Assembly: GCA_965230565.1 (NCBI GenBank)
Contig: CBDDLH010000007.1
Span: 62,001-126,000, forward strand
Reading direction: 5' to 3'
DNA from: BCD1 sp965230565
GTDB lineage: Bacteria > Bacteroidota > Bacteroidia > Chitinophagales > Saprospiraceae
Length of the DNA stretch: 64,000 nt
The translations under genes were made by a program, and so were the position numbers. Below the pieces are notes generated by a model. That model saw nothing but the letters and a program-made list of their open reading frames with translations, ran no database searches and had not been told where the DNA came from. This document shows, one piece after another, positions 9,569-17,597 of the stretch (position 1 is its first letter; each line of letters begins with the position of its first letter).

Positions 9569-9647
9569 TTGTTAGATTTTTTTAAAACAGGGTATTCAAT
9601 GAATTCAGCTTATTTCTCAAATGTCAAAGTCATAAAATGCTGAAGTT

Positions 9648-10031
9648 TTAATGATCCGTTAATTTAATTCTTTTGCCGTGAAATTCAAAAATGAGCTTCT
9701 CTGAATCTTTCATTTCTATTTGAAACCTGACTTTTTTATTATTAACTTTTTCAAGATTTTCAACTTCAATAGTGTACGGAATTCCTCGCATGAAGGCTTC
9801 CATCTTGTCATAAAGCCTTATTTCCTTTTTGGACTTAATTTCACTTACATCCAAAGTCTCCTCATTACAAATGTCATTTTTTACAAGAACGATCAAATCT
9901 GTATCCTTGAAATACCGCTTCACCTGGCGATGATTGAGAATTTTTGAGATTTGGTCTTCGAAAGAAATGGAATCAAAAGTCGTTGGCTGCAATAAAATAG
10001 CCAAAAGGATTATCAGAGAAAAAGTTTTCAT
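9648..10031 (-). CDS. Small secreted protein of unknown function
   Basis: 127 residues beginning with a signal-like segment (MKTFSLIILLAILLQPTTF). The remainder mixes basic and acidic residues (KRYFKDTDLIVLVKNDICNEE, FQIEMKDSEKLIFEFHGKRI) and has a single Cys, which argues against a disulfide fold. No family recognised. The start is the ATG at 10031, immediately downstream of a repeat-rich spacer; the gene precedes the 541-residue secreted protein in the direction of transcription. Confidence 0.6.
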   Translation of the reverse strand: MKTFSLIILLAILLQPTTFDSISFEDQISKILNHRQVKRYFKDTDLIVLVKNDICNEETLDVSEIKSKKEIRLYDKMEAFMRGIPYTIEVENLEKVNNKKVRFQIEMKDSEKLIFEFHGKRIKLTDH

Positions 10032-10332
10032 TCTAAAAAGGTTTGTTTAATTAGAAAAAAGGACATGTAATATGTGATAAATTCTTCTAATTCACCTATG
10101 ACAGCCTCCTGAAAAGTAGAGAATACTTCTGTCCGGGATAGTTCATTTAACTGTGTCCAAAATCCCGTAAATCCTTGAAAATCAAAACACCTTGAACTTC
10201 TTAAACATGGAACTTTGAACACTCCCTCAGTGCTGCAGGTACTGAATCTCAGGAAGGCATGTAAATCCTTGCAGTCCCCCCTCAAAGGTAACACCTTTCA
10301 TCCCGCAAGCCTTCACAAAGGTATCACCTTGC
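10032..10332. other. Gene-free spacer with repeat sequence
   Basis: No convincing gene. The right half carries the dispersed hairpin repeat listed at 10283-10331. An 88-codon minus-strand open frame here has a low-complexity composition and no signal or family resemblance, and is treated as spurious. Confidence 0.55.
10283..10331. repeat. Dispersed hairpin repeat, copy 1
   Basis: CAAAGGTAACACCTT (10283-10297) and AAGGTATCACCTTG (10318-10331) form an imperfect inverted pair enclosing 20 nt. Near-identical arms occur at 17532-17585 and 59007-59058. The copy ends 1 bp before the stop codon of the carboxyltransferase gene and may double as its transcription end. Confidence 0.6.
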
Positions 10333-11874
10333 CTACAAAGGAATATTCCCGTGCTTTTTCTTCGGCAACTTCGCCACCTTGTTGGCCAGCATCGCAAAAG
10401 CAGTGATCAGTTTCCGACGGGTATCTTTTGGATCGATTACTTCATCAATGAACCCACGCGATGCAGCTCTGTAGGGGTTGGCAAATTTATCCTGGTATTC
10501 CTGTTCTTTCTCGGCCAGGAATTTTTCAGGATCATCACTTGCTTTTATTTCCTTACGGAAAATGATCTCTGAGGCTCCTTTGGCTCCCATAACGGCAATT
10601 TCAGCCGTTGGCCAGGCATAATTCATATCCGCTCCGATGTGCTTGGAGTTCATCACATCGTAGGCACCACCGTAGGCCTTTCTGGTAATCAGCGTAATTC
10701 TGGGAACTGTCGCTTCGCTGTAAGCAAATAATAACTTGGCACCGTTTGTAATGATTCCACTCCATTCCTGATCTGTCCCGGGTAAAAAGCCCGGAACATC
10801 AACAAGCGTCAAAATCGGAATATTGAAACAATCACAGAATCGCACAAAACGAGCTCCTTTTTTGGAACTCTCCACATCCAGGACTCCTGCCAGGCTTATA
10901 GGCTGATTACCAACAACACCAATGCTTCGTCCCCCTAAACGTGCAAAACCTACGATGATATTTTCAGCAAATTCCTTCTGAACTTCCATGAAACTACCCT
11001 CATCGACAATTCCGTAAACCACATCCCGCATATCGTAAGGGTGATTTCGATTCTCCGGAACAATATCCAGAAGTTCCGGTCTGAGTTCTTCTTCAAATTC
11101 GAAAGATAAATCCGTAGGTTTTTCTTCGCAATTTTGAGGCATATAACTTAGCAATTGCTTCACCTTAGCAAGGCAATCCAAATCGTTTACTGCCGTAAAA
11201 TGTGTTACTCCTGATTTGGTCGCATGTGTCTTGGCACCTCCCAATTCTTCGGCTGTCACCTCTTCATTCGTGACCGTTTTTACTACATTCGGCCCCGTAA
11301 CAAACATGTAAGACGACTTTTCCACCATAATGGTAAAATCAGTCATAGCCGGTGAATAAACAGCTCCTCCGGCACAAGGTCCCATGATGGCTGATATTTG
11401 AGGAATGACACCGGATGCCTGAACATTACGATAGAAAATATCAGCATAACCTCCCAAAGACTGAACACCTTCCTGTATCCTCGCTCCTCCGGAATCATTT
11501 AATCCAACCAGGGGAGCTCCGTTTTCCATGGCCAGTTCCATGATCTTACAAATCTTCTCTGCATGGGTTTCTGAAAGGGAACCGCCAAAAACGGTAAAAT
11601 CCTGTGAGTAAACGTAAACCAGCCGGCCATCAATCGTTCCGTAACCGGTGACAACTCCGTCACCAAGAACCCTTTGTTTTTCCATCCCAAAATCATTGCT
11701 TCGGTGGGTTACCAGAGCACCTATTTCCTGAAAGGAACCATCATCCAGTAAAAAATGAATTCTCTCCCGAGCGGTAAGTTTTCCTTTTGCGTGTTGTGAG
11801 TCAATCCGGTCCTGTCCTCCTCCCAATTGGGCTTCTGCCAATTTATCTCTTAACTCCTGCAATTTATCCTTCAT
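10333..11874 (-). CDS. Acyl-CoA carboxylase carboxyltransferase (beta) subunit, propionyl-CoA type
   Basis: 513 residues from the ATG at 11874 (MKDKLQELRDKLAEAQLGGG); a longer in-frame extension would overlap the upstream TPR gene and has no family resemblance. The protein transfers carboxyl from biotin to an acyl-CoA, most likely propionyl-CoA. It is a full-length member of the PccB family: KGKLTARERI near the N-terminus, the first crotonase-like half with LVGLNDSGGARIQEGV and MGPCAGGAVYSPA, and the second half with LVDVPGFLPGTDQE and TRKAYGGAYDVM, whose Gly-rich stretches build the oxyanion holes. It follows the GT-C/TPR gene by 37 bp. The biotin carboxylase partner is not in this window. 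Confidence 0.95.
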   Translation of the reverse strand: MKDKLQELRDKLAEAQLGGGQDRIDSQHAKGKLTARERIHFLLDDGSFQEIGALVTHRSNDFGMEKQRVLGDGVVTGYGTIDGRLVYVYSQDFTVFGGSLSETHAEKICKIMELAMENGAPLVGLNDSGGARIQEGVQSLGGYADIFYRNVQASGVIPQISAIMGPCAGGAVYSPAMTDFTIMVEKSSYMFVTGPNVVKTVTNEEVTAEELGGAKTHATKSGVTHFTAVNDLDCLAKVKQLLSYMPQNCEEKPTDLSFEFEEELRPELLDIVPENRNHPYDMRDVVYGIVDEGSFMEVQKEFAENIIVGFARLGGRSIGVVGNQPISLAGVLDVESSKKGARFVRFCDCFNIPILTLVDVPGFLPGTDQEWSGIITNGAKLLFAYSEATVPRITLITRKAYGGAYDVMNSKHIGADMNYAWPTAEIAVMGAKGASEIIFRKEIKASDDPEKFLAEKEQEYQDKFANPYRAASRGFIDEVIDPKDTRRKLITAFAMLANKVAKLPKKKHGNIPL

Positions 11875-11911
11875 CGATGTATTTTGTTTTATTTGTGGGA
11901 CTTCAAAACTG

Positions 11912-14143
11912 TTATTGTATTCGGGCCGCAGCCTGTCGATAGCGTTCTGCATTATTGGCATCACCCATCTTCTGATAAAGATCGGCAGCCAGGGTATAAG
12001 CATTCTTAAATCTCGGATTGGCCTGAATAGCTTTAACGGCATAATTCACCGCCTCTACCTGGTTATTTCTCCGATCATAGACCAAAGCGAGATAATACAA
12101 AGCATATGAATTTCTCGGATTGATCTCTACATTTTCTTCGAGCGTCAGAGAAGCATTGTTGAGATCGCCCTTATTCAGATAAGCAATACCTGTCATCAGT
12201 AATGCCGTTTCATTTTTAGGTGCCAGTTTTAAGGCTTCCTGCCCGGCGGCAAGGCATTCATCTACTCTGCCCGCGTTCAAATATGCTCGTGTCAAGCCTA
12301 ACCAGGCCAATTCGTTATCCGGATAGGCCTGCACCTCTTTATTGAAGTTATCAACCGCATTGGTAAGGTCGTTCACCTTCAATGCCTGTTCGCCATTATA
12401 AGCAAAATTGTTTTCTTCTTTTTCAACGGTTGTTAGTACGACACCATTAGCTTTTACAGAAAAAACAGACTTACTGTTGGGCCAGAATCCAGCCCGCAGC
12501 TGAGGACCTCTGAAAAATCTGGATGGGAAAATCCCATAATCCCAACGTTCTTTATATCGTTCCCCAAATCGAACATACCTTACTATTACATTATCTGCGT
12601 ATGAAGGATTAAGCTGCTTGGATACGTTATAGTGGAAGGTAGTTCCTATGTAGAGCGTATCCTGCATATTCTCGTGCAACACTCCTTCCTTTTCCAGCCA
12701 TTTGATCGCCTGCTTACAGGAAATTCCCCAGTAATCCGTTTCATAATTTCCAAATGCTCCATGGATGCCTCCTCCTATCGGATTAAAAAATGTATAAGGA
12801 TATGCCGGGTTTCTCGCAATATAACTTGCTGGAATGAGCATAAGAATTCCCAAAATCGCCCAAATAGCTCTTTTAGCGGTCAGGTTTTCGGTAAACTGTT
12901 TTTCCAGCCGGACCCAAAACAGTGAGGCTAAAATTACCATTGGAGGGTAAACGAACAAAAGGTGTCTCCAACCATCATAAAGACTAGAACCTTTATAGAG
13001 GATGTATAATAGTGGAAAGAAAACGGCAAAATAAGCAAGTAATACAGCTACCCTCGAGTGCTCTCTAAGCAATTTGGGAAGGAAGGCAAAACTCCCTAGA
13101 AGACCGATCAAAGTAAAAAGAGGAATGGTTTTGGAAATCCACAACACCCCATAATACCAGGGGGTAGTGTCTGACATGACATTTTCCCCTTCAAACAATA
13201 AGCGAATAGCTGTTCCGAATTGAGAAAAAGCGCCCAACGCTTCGAGTGGGAACTTGATAGGTGAAACAAGTGCGGCCGGCCAAAACAAAATGGCGATTAT
13301 ATAACCTGCAATAGCTGGTCCACCGATGTAAATCAGGTACTTGTAGATCATTTTAAAATGTGTACCCAATCCTTTTAATCCATATTTATAAAGGAAATCT
13401 ATGCCGGCAAATAATCCGGCGTAAGCGATTACCAATAATCCACCGGCCCTCGTACCTAAGGCAATACCCACCCCAATGGCAAAACCCAGGGCTTCCTTCC
13501 AGTGTGGTTTAGGCATATTTTTTAGTATCCTGATCAAATAGTACAAGCTGACAGCAAAACCTGCAGCATATGGAATATCCTTGGGGTTCATAGTAGAATG
13601 CCCTAAGAACCTGGGGGAAAGAAACATCAGTATCAAAGCCAATATGGCCGCTCGCCATCCGGCAATTTCCTTGACGAATAAACCGGTAAAAAACATGGCA
13701 AAAAATCCAAAAACAGCAATTAATAACTGCCTCACATTATGGTAGGCGGGCTGAATCTCTTCAAACCCCAATATTCTGTTGATACCTCCGGCAATCAATT
13801 CATAAAAACCACCATAATTCTGCATTGGCGCCTCACTGCTACCAATTCTAACATTTTCAAGAGCAGATCTGTCTTCACCGAAAGTGGTATAGAAGTTCAC
13901 TACATTTTCAGAATATTTTACCTGATAGGAATCATCTGCATTGATACCGGATTGAAAGGCGAGAAAAATCATGACCAGTACAACCAAGCCTGCAACACCG
14001 AGAAATATCTTTCGATAAAAGTCATCCCTGGGATCCTGGTGATCGATCCAGATGTTGGCAACTTTGGAAACGGGTTTTTTCCTGGGCGGTCGTGGTTGTT
14101 TACCTTTTTTTGTTTGCGGCTTACGGCTTTTTTTACTGCTCAT
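11912..14143 (-). CDS. Multi-membrane glycosyltransferase (GT-C/PMT-like) fused to C-terminal TPR domain
   Basis: 743 residues. A basic Pro/Lys-rich cytoplasmic tail (1-30) precedes about ten to twelve membrane helices (about 47-450). The acidic luminal loop after the first helix (INADDSYQVKY) and SPRFLGHSTMNPKDIPYAA fit the GT-C fold of dolichyl/undecaprenyl-phosphate-mannose or ArnT-like transferases. From about residue 590 there are four TPR-like repeats (LAWLGLTRAYLNAGRVDECL, ALLMTGIAYLNKGDLNNASL, ALYYLALVYDRRNNQVEAV, AYTLAADLYQKMGDANNAER). Lipid-linked sugar donor and acceptor are unknown. The enzyme class is inferred from topology and the first-loop acid; the TPR part is clear. Confidence 0.78.
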   Translation of the reverse strand: MSSKKSRKPQTKKGKQPRPPRKKPVSKVANIWIDHQDPRDDFYRKIFLGVAGLVVLVMIFLAFQSGINADDSYQVKYSENVVNFYTTFGEDRSALENVRIGSSEAPMQNYGGFYELIAGGINRILGFEEIQPAYHNVRQLLIAVFGFFAMFFTGLFVKEIAGWRAAILALILMFLSPRFLGHSTMNPKDIPYAAGFAVSLYYLIRILKNMPKPHWKEALGFAIGVGIALGTRAGGLLVIAYAGLFAGIDFLYKYGLKGLGTHFKMIYKYLIYIGGPAIAGYIIAILFWPAALVSPIKFPLEALGAFSQFGTAIRLLFEGENVMSDTTPWYYGVLWISKTIPLFTLIGLLGSFAFLPKLLREHSRVAVLLAYFAVFFPLLYILYKGSSLYDGWRHLLFVYPPMVILASLFWVRLEKQFTENLTAKRAIWAILGILMLIPASYIARNPAYPYTFFNPIGGGIHGAFGNYETDYWGISCKQAIKWLEKEGVLHENMQDTLYIGTTFHYNVSKQLNPSYADNVIVRYVRFGERYKERWDYGIFPSRFFRGPQLRAGFWPNSKSVFSVKANGVVLTTVEKEENNFAYNGEQALKVNDLTNAVDNFNKEVQAYPDNELAWLGLTRAYLNAGRVDECLAAGQEALKLAPKNETALLMTGIAYLNKGDLNNASLTLEENVEINPRNSYALYYLALVYDRRNNQVEAVNYAVKAIQANPRFKNAYTLAADLYQKMGDANNAERYRQAAARIQ

Positions 14144-14212
14144 TTTGTCAAGCTTGGATTTTGATCGGAAAGATAAAAAATTTCAAGCTTTTTGACGGCT
14201 AATGTTTTACCA

Positions 14213-15880
14213 TTACTTAGAAATGACCATTTTTTGCACCAGAGCTTTGCGATCAACATCCTTAATTACAAAAATATAATTGCCGGGAACCAAACCTTCC
14301 GTTGAAATCACCGTCCGATCCTTCCCCTGACTTAGGTTTTTCATTCGGACAAGTCTTCCATTCATATCGAAGATTTGCATTTTCCAGTCATTATGCGATA
14401 AATCCCCCTGAATGTCAATGTTAACCGGATCCCCTGATTTTAACATACTTGGATATACAGTAAAAAAGCTTTCTCCGACAAAATCAACTGTTTTGATCTC
14501 TGAATGGTGAAATTTACCATCAAAATCTATTTGCTTCAACCTGTAATAATTGCTCCCATTTTCCGGACTTTCATCTACAAAATTATAAAGTATCTCCTGT
14601 TCGGAATAACCGGCAGCGGATACAACCCCAATGGTTACAAATTCTTTACCATCGACACTCCTTTGAATTTCAAAAGACTGACTGTTCTCTTCATGATTCG
14701 TCACCCAAAGCAATTTGGCCGATCTTTCATTTTGCTGATAGGCTGAAAAGGATTTGAGTCCAACCGGCAAAGGCATAGAAAGTTCCAGAACATAAAGGCC
14801 GTATATATCATCGGACACAATAATTTTTCCGGAATCAAATAAAGGATATATTCCCCAGTTCCCCGCATATCCGCTATATCCGGTGTTGTCAGGGTATGTA
14901 TCGTAATATGCTACTCTGGTTACATTTTCTCTGTCCGAAATATCAAATACCTGCACTCCATCATGATAATAGGAAATGTAAGCATAATTTCCTTTTATCA
15001 CCGGATTGTGGGCAATACTACTCAGAGGGTTGGCCCCCAGAAGATTAGAATAAAACATGTTACTTTGAGTTACCTGGAGGTCTGTCAGGTCGGTTGCGTC
15101 AATCGCTTTAACTTTCTTGCCATGCGTTTCATCACAGAAAACGAGGGTTTCCCCGTCATCACTTAACCAGCTGCTGTGATTATACCCGGAATTGGTATAT
15201 CCGACCAGGTTACCCAACTCAACTGGACTGGTGGGGTTTGACATATCGTAAACGTACAAACCATTGTTTCCATGCGAGCAATAGACAATATGATTTTTCA
15301 CGTAAGCATCATGAATATATCCGCCATTGAGGTTGGGAGCTCCTAACAAAGTCGGATTAGCCGGATCAGTAGCAATGTCTAATATGGTGATATGACCAGA
15401 ACCACCACTCGCTCCAAGCACGTAAAGCCTTCCGTGAAGGGTATCGACAAATATATTGTGGGCCCGGTTAAAATAAAAATTGGACTGATACACTTTAGTC
15501 ACTGAGGCCGGCAGATTACTCAAATCAAAGATCATCAAACCTTCATTGCCCTGATCTGCAACCGAATAAGCATAACGACCATAGGTCTTGATATCTCTCC
15601 ATAAACTTGTGGCTCCCCCTGAGAATGCATTGACTTCAACAGGAGATGAGGGCGTTGTTATATCGATGAAATGTACTTTTTGTGCAGAGCCCACGATGGC
15701 ATATTCCCTATCATCTGTATCAGTATATCCCCAAAGGTCATTATAAATAATTCCGGAATGATACGGCAGGGATGGGTCTGACCAGGTGCCCAGAAGGTTC
15801 ATGTTCCAGGACACATTTTGGGCTTCTGAAATCGTTGAAAAGCAAAAGACTAAGACAAAGGTGTATACTATTATCCTCAT
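14213..15880 (-). CDS. Choice-of-anchor B / LVIVD-repeat secreted protein with T9SS sorting domain
   Basis: 555 residues from the ATG at 15880 (MRIIVYTFVLVFCFSTISEAQ); 25 further in-frame upstream codons lack signal features. LVIVD-type propeller blades repeat V-x-F-I/D-I-x-x-P-x-x-P (HFIDITTPSSPVEV, LMIFDLSNLPASVT, ITILDIATDPANPTLL, LYVYDMSNPTSPVELG, VQVFDISDRENVTRV), as in choice-of-anchor B domain proteins. The end (about 470-555, FFTVYPSMLKSGDPVNIDIQ to KALVQKMVISK) is a T9SS type A sorting domain. The protein is expected at the cell surface; ligand unknown. It lies upstream of the GT-C/TPR gene on the same strand with a 69-bp gap. Confidence 0.87.
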   Translation of the reverse strand: MRIIVYTFVLVFCFSTISEAQNVSWNMNLLGTWSDPSLPYHSGIIYNDLWGYTDTDDREYAIVGSAQKVHFIDITTPSSPVEVNAFSGGATSLWRDIKTYGRYAYSVADQGNEGLMIFDLSNLPASVTKVYQSNFYFNRAHNIFVDTLHGRLYVLGASGGSGHITILDIATDPANPTLLGAPNLNGGYIHDAYVKNHIVYCSHGNNGLYVYDMSNPTSPVELGNLVGYTNSGYNHSSWLSDDGETLVFCDETHGKKVKAIDATDLTDLQVTQSNMFYSNLLGANPLSSIAHNPVIKGNYAYISYYHDGVQVFDISDRENVTRVAYYDTYPDNTGYSGYAGNWGIYPLFDSGKIIVSDDIYGLYVLELSMPLPVGLKSFSAYQQNERSAKLLWVTNHEENSQSFEIQRSVDGKEFVTIGVVSAAGYSEQEILYNFVDESPENGSNYYRLKQIDFDGKFHHSEIKTVDFVGESFFTVYPSMLKSGDPVNIDIQGDLSHNDWKMQIFDMNGRLVRMKNLSQGKDRTVISTEGLVPGNYIFVIKDVDRKALVQKMVISK

Positions 15881-16102
15881 TAAAGTAGATTTTGCAAAAT
15901 TATATTCATTAAAGCAGTGCGAAATTAGACAAATAGTTTCATGACTACAAAACATTTAAAATATTGCTTTAAACACTTGCCTCTATTCCTCCGGTATTTG
16001 TCGGCCAAATACCAGAAAAATGAATGGCACCAACATAAAATATTCCATGCTGGCCACCGTAAATCCCCTATTAAAAAGAGGGGCATCTTGCTGAAAAAGA
16101 TT

Positions 16103-16110
16103 TACATTTG
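16103..16110 (+). promoter_or_regulatory. Candidate -7 element TACATTTG
   Basis: TACATTTG matches the Bacteroidota -7 consensus, 37 nt before the aminotransferase ATG. No TTG lies at the usual -33 spacing, so the call rests on the -7 box alone. Confidence 0.35.
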
Positions 16111-16146
16111 CTCTCTGATTATTTTTCTTGAAATAACTTGTTAAAA

Positions 16147-17346
16147 ATGAGTAAAGCAACCGTATCAAAGCGCCTTCAGCAAATGGCTGAGTCAGCTACC
16201 ATTAAAATGGCACAACTCGCCAGAGACCTCAGAGCTGAGGGTCATGATGTTATCAGTTTAAGTTTGGGAGAACCGGATTTTGACACCCCTGATCATATTA
16301 AAGCAGCGGCCCAAAAAGCCCTTGATGAGGGATATACAAAATACACCCCGGTACCCGGCTTGGTTGAGTTGAGAGAAGCAATCAAAACTAAATTCAAAAG
16401 AGACAACAACCTCGATTATGACCTCAACCAGATCGTCGTTTCGAATGGTGCGAAACAATCTATAGCCAACTTGTCCCTGGCTTTACTGGATGAGGGGGAT
16501 GAAGTAATTATTCTGGCTCCGTACTGGGTTTCTTATTATGAGATCATCAGGCTTTCGGGCGCAAAACCTGTGATCGTCAGCGCAGGAATTGAGCAGGATT
16601 ATAAAGTGACGGCTGAACAAATTGAAGCCGCCATTACCGACAAAACAAAATTGATTTTATATTCTTCCCCTTGTAATCCAACCGGTTCAGTTTACAATGA
16701 AGCTGAATTAAAATCCTTTGCGGATGTAATTGCTAAATACGACGACATTTATATTATTTCTGATGAGATATATGAGTATATCAATTTTGGAGATCGTCAC
16801 ATCAGCATTGGATCCTTTGAAAATGTAAAGGACAGAACTATTACCGTTAACGGATTTGCAAAGGGATTTGCCATGACGGGATGGAGACTGGGATATATGG
16901 GAGCACCCACCTGGATCGCTGCGGCTTGTGCCAAGATCCAGGGACAATTTACTTCCGGAGCAACTGCATTCGGTCAGAAAGCAGCTGCTCATGCACTGTT
17001 GTCAGACATGACCCCTACCTTTGAAATGAGAGAAGCTTTCCGGGCAAGGAGAGACATGCTTATCGGACTTTTGGAGGATATTCCCGGCATGAAAGTCAAC
17101 CGCCCGAACGGAGCGTTTTATATTTTCCCGGACATCAGCGAATTCTTCGGAAAAAGTAATGGGGAAATAACCATCAACAATGCGGATGATTTTTGTGAAT
17201 ATCTCCTACATAAGGCTCACGTAGCTGCTGTATCAGGCTCAGCATTTGGAGCGGACAACTGCTTCAGGATTTCCTACGCTGCTTCAGATGAACAATTAAA
17301 AGAATCGGCCAGAAGGATCAAGGAAGCGTTGGCTGCATTAAAATAG
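16147..17346 (+). CDS. aspC: PLP-dependent aminotransferase, aspartate aminotransferase type
   Basis: 399 residues from ATG 16147 (MSKATVSKRLQQMAESATIK); a TTG three codons upstream is possible but less likely. Class I/II aminotransferase fold, transferring the amino group of aspartate or a related amino acid to 2-oxoglutarate. Seen: SLGEPDFDTP near 38-48, YSSPCNPTG (Asn177 contacts PLP), SDEIYEYINF, and the Schiff-base Lys239 in NGFAKGFAMTGWRLGY; the substrate-binding Arg is in CFRISYAAS near the C-terminus. Length and motifs fit the subgroup Ib AspC/AspB enzymes. Single-gene transcription unit followed by repeat-rich spacer. Exact amino-acid preference cannot be read. Confidence 0.92.
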   Translation: MSKATVSKRLQQMAESATIKMAQLARDLRAEGHDVISLSLGEPDFDTPDHIKAAAQKALDEGYTKYTPVPGLVELREAIKTKFKRDNNLDYDLNQIVVSNGAKQSIANLSLALLDEGDEVIILAPYWVSYYEIIRLSGAKPVIVSAGIEQDYKVTAEQIEAAITDKTKLILYSSPCNPTGSVYNEAELKSFADVIAKYDDIYIISDEIYEYINFGDRHISIGSFENVKDRTITVNGFAKGFAMTGWRLGYMGAPTWIAAACAKIQGQFTSGATAFGQKAAAHALLSDMTPTFEMREAFRARRDMLIGLLEDIPGMKVNRPNGAFYIFPDISEFFGKSNGEITINNADDFCEYLLHKAHVAAVSGSAFGADNCFRISYAASDEQLKESARRIKEALAALK

Positions 17347-17531
17347 TGAATAGACAAAATAATAACAAAGATCGTTCGTCAAGGCTTGTAGCTTTGATTG
17401 AAATATGCTTGCAGGACTTGCAGCCTGCCTTTCGACGGTGGCAGACAGGTCCGGGCGGTAATAGATACACATACACAGAAAGATCAAGTGGCTGTCTCTT
17501 CATCGGAGGCAGTCGTTTGGGGTTTCCTTCG

Positions 17532-17585
17532 ACAAGGCAACACCTTCTGCTACCCTTCATGGCCTGCGCAAAGGTATCGCCTTGT
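17532..17585. repeat. Dispersed hairpin repeat, copy 2
   Basis: ACAAGGCAACACCTT (17532-17546) pairs with AAGGTATCGCCTTGT (17571-17585), 13 of 15 positions, enclosing 24 nt. It lies between the convergent ends of the aminotransferase and CotH genes, where it could act as a terminator. Part of the family also seen at 10283 and 59007. Confidence 0.65.
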
Positions 17586-17597
17586 TATGATAAATTC

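Noticed and set aside
10028..10294. 88-codon minus-strand open frame
   Set aside because: Occupies the repeat-containing spacer, has no signal or family features and overlaps the start of a better gene.
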